A stretch of DNA of 33,861 nt from an uncultured Bacteroidota bacterium (GTDB lineage: Bacteria; Bacteroidota; Bacteroidia; Chitinophagales; LD1), in assembly GCA_903919075.1 (NCBI GenBank), contig CAIXGR010000021.1:1-33861 (forward strand), read 5' to 3'. Positions 32,353-33,861 of this stretch are shown here, in pieces. The position numbers and the translations under genes were made by a program. Position 1 is the stretch's first letter. Each line of letters starts with the position of its first letter. The notes below the pieces were generated by a model. It searched no databases, was not told the DNA's origin, and worked only from the letters and a program-made list of their open reading frames with translations.

Positions 32353-33642
32353 TTAAGCTACTTTTCTTGCCTCTATTGGTATTGCATCGCTTTTGGGTGC
32401 CATACCAAATGCTTCGTAAATTTCTTCCATCGAAGAGTTTTCGCTTTGCAATGCAAAAGGCAAAATTTCGGCAATGCGTTCTAACATACCATCAATATCC
32501 TCGAAGGTAAGGTGGTTGTGTACTGTTAATCTTAAGCCCGAGTTTTTCATGGGCACCGCAGGGAAAGCTGTAGTCATGCAATAGAAGCCTTCTTTTTGCA
32601 AGAAGGATGACACTTTATATGCCACTTCCTTTTTACCGGTACCTATAAAAAAGATAGGCGTAAGTTCATTCCCCACTACCGGCAGGTTATGCCTTTTTGC
32701 GGCTTCCGAAAAGTACATCATCTTTTCAAACAGGTTATCTTGCAAAGTATCTATCTCATCACTCAAGTGTATTTTAGCCGAAGCTATAGCCGCACCTAAA
32801 ACACCGGGTGTAAGCGGGCCCGAAAAAATACTTGTGCTACCACAACTTTTAATCAGGTTTTTCTGGTCTTCATTTTCAAATATCAAAGCTCCGCCGCCGC
32901 TTCCAAAACCTTTGCCCAGCGATGTAGCCATAATCATTTTTTTATGAAAAGGCATTTTTGATAAAGCATAACCGCGTCCGTTTTTACCGGCCCAGCTCAT
33001 GCCGTGTGCATCATCAACATATAAATGGAATTGCTCATATTTATTAAGCATCCCATTAATTTCATTAAACGGCGCCCCATCACCGAACATGGAGTAAACA
33101 CTATCCGCCATATACCAAACATTATTATAATCCTGCTTTAATATCTGGATGCGTGTTTCCAGATAGTCCATGCGGTTGTGTTTTAAAATTTCGGTGTGTA
33201 TGCCTTCTGGCTTTACTAATTGCACCGCTGTTTTTACACTGTTATGCACCTGTTGGTCCATAATTATCGCATCGCCTTTACCCACTAATAAAGGAATGGC
33301 AGAAATGTGTCCCAAAGAAGTAGATGGGGTCACATACACCGGTTTGCCAAAAACCTGGGCAAGCATAGATTCAAGTTGCTCGTAAAGGCCCAATGAAACT
33401 GTAACCCTAGAGCTGGATAAGTTAACACCAAAGCGCTGGGTAGCTTCTATAGATGCCAATTTTAAGGCTGGGTGGGTATCAAGCCCTAAATAGCTGCATG
33501 AGCTAAAAAATACCTGCTTTTTACCTTTTACAGTAATATGCCTTCCATCAAAATATTCGTCTTCGGTAAACAAGTGGTAAAAGCCAAGGTCGGTGCCTAA
33601 CTTTGCATGTTGTTTGATTACGTCGTGGAATTCGCTTTTCAT
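32353..33642 (-). CDS. PLP-dependent alpha-oxoamine synthase family enzyme
   Basis: The 429-residue product has fold-type I aminotransferase features in the branch of BioF (8-amino-7-oxononanoate synthase), Kbl and serine palmitoyltransferase. Seen: SSCSYLGLDTHPAL (47-60), HNSVKTAVQL (133-142), DSVYSMFGDGAPF (180-192), YVDDAHG (208-214) with Asp211 and His213, and TSLGKGFGSGGG (240-251) with the PLP Lys244. These enzymes condense an acyl thioester with an amino acid and release CO2. The GKGFG motif and a C-terminal tail (about 395-429) are unlike a plain BioF. No biotin gene is next to it. The substrate is undecided; a sphingolipid-type or other lipid product is possible. A clear terminator follows. 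Confidence 0.9.
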   Translation of the reverse strand: MKSEFHDVIKQHAKLGTDLGFYHLFTEDEYFDGRHITVKGKKQVFFSSCSYLGLDTHPALKLASIEATQRFGVNLSSSRVTVSLGLYEQLESMLAQVFGKPVYVTPSTSLGHISAIPLLVGKGDAIIMDQQVHNSVKTAVQLVKPEGIHTEILKHNRMDYLETRIQILKQDYNNVWYMADSVYSMFGDGAPFNEINGMLNKYEQFHLYVDDAHGMSWAGKNGRGYALSKMPFHKKMIMATSLGKGFGSGGGALIFENEDQKNLIKSCGSTSIFSGPLTPGVLGAAIASAKIHLSDEIDTLQDNLFEKMMYFSEAAKRHNLPVVGNELTPIFFIGTGKKEVAYKVSSFLQKEGFYCMTTAFPAVPMKNSGLRLTVHNHLTFEDIDGMLERIAEILPFALQSENSSMEEIYEAFGMAPKSDAIPIEARKVA

Positions 33643-33861
33643 AATAGTTTTGGATTAGGGTTATTATTAAATACAAATTTTGATTTGTGAAATACAATCA
33701 GCGTATTTACAATGCAAAGATAGATACCCTAAAAAAGCGTGGTAGAGTTAAAACAATGAAAGTGTATGTCTTCAAACCAAAGTGAACTTTTAGAGAGTTT
33801 TCAATTCAGAGAATTTAAATTTGTGAATGCAAAGTTAGAAGATTTGTTTTTAAAGTAAATA
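33643..33861. promoter_or_regulatory. Upstream region of the alpha-oxoamine synthase-like gene
   Basis: On the minus strand TATCTTTG (33715-33722) is an exact -7 match, 72 bp before the ATG, but no good -33 element lies at the right distance. Between it and the start is a palindrome, ACAAAT-TTTG-ATTTGT (33673-33688), a possible operator or leader hairpin. The rest of the stretch to the window edge shows no clear gene. Confidence 0.4.

Noticed and set aside
33766-33858. 30-codon frame MSSNQSELLESFQFREFKF... at the window end
   Set aside because: Too short and unsupported; no family, and it lies in the upstream region of the minus-strand enzyme gene.

Overview
The window looks like chromosomal DNA of a Bacteroidota bacterium, probably a Chitinophagales- or Sphingobacteriales-type relative. 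Three exported proteins end in type IX secretion (T9SS) type A sorting domains. Several candidate promoters fit the Bacteroidota TTG/TTTG...TAnnTTTG pattern. Lipoproteins, PKD/SprB-like adhesin modules and short palindromic intergenic repeats of a kind I associate with this phylum are also present. Shine-Dalgarno sequences are mostly absent. I see no rRNA, tRNA, CRISPR array, phage module or transposase.

Layout. 1-3010 (minus): a short T9SS-sorted protein followed by a long collagen-like Gly-X-Y protein. The latter is cut by an in-frame TAG inside a 99-bp repeat, while the same frame stays open to the window edge. 3343-4053: YebC/TACO1 family protein. 4054-5532: an unrecognised membrane protein lying between two diverged copies of a ~53-bp direct repeat. 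5533-9889: RecQ helicase (minus), diverging from an extended SDR, then a steroid 5-alpha-reductase-like membrane enzyme. 10023-12855: small proteins, a classical SDR, two lipoproteins (one a Cys-rich DUF4258 protein), a holin-4_2-type membrane protein and a 51-residue membrane peptide. 13049-16237: a 1062-residue T9SS-sorted PKD protein. 16356-18962 (minus): 4,5-DOPA dioxygenase-like enzyme and a SulP-STAS transporter. 19275-27777 (minus): C10 (streptopain-type) protease with T9SS tail, PDZ protein, two unrecognised exported proteins, a pentapeptide-repeat protein and a GT87-like glycosyltransferase. 28051-30221: exported MsrB, an EXPERA/TMEM97-like membrane protein and a DUF4369-TlpA thioredoxin. 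30292-33642 (minus): a PKD plus glycine-rich-domain surface protein and an alpha-oxoamine-synthase-family enzyme.

How the genes fit together. Most of the window serves the envelope and cell surface: T9SS cargo, adhesin-like repeat proteins, lipoproteins and periplasmic redox enzymes. Housekeeping genes (recQ, yebC) are interspersed. I do not see one clear multi-gene new system. The strongest leads are the nonsense codon in the collagen-like gene, two membrane proteins from families best known in eukaryotic sterol biology (SRD5A-like and TMEM97-like) that keep their key residues, an ALK-type glycine-rich domain in a bacterial surface protein, and the repeat-flanked membrane gene at 4571-5407.
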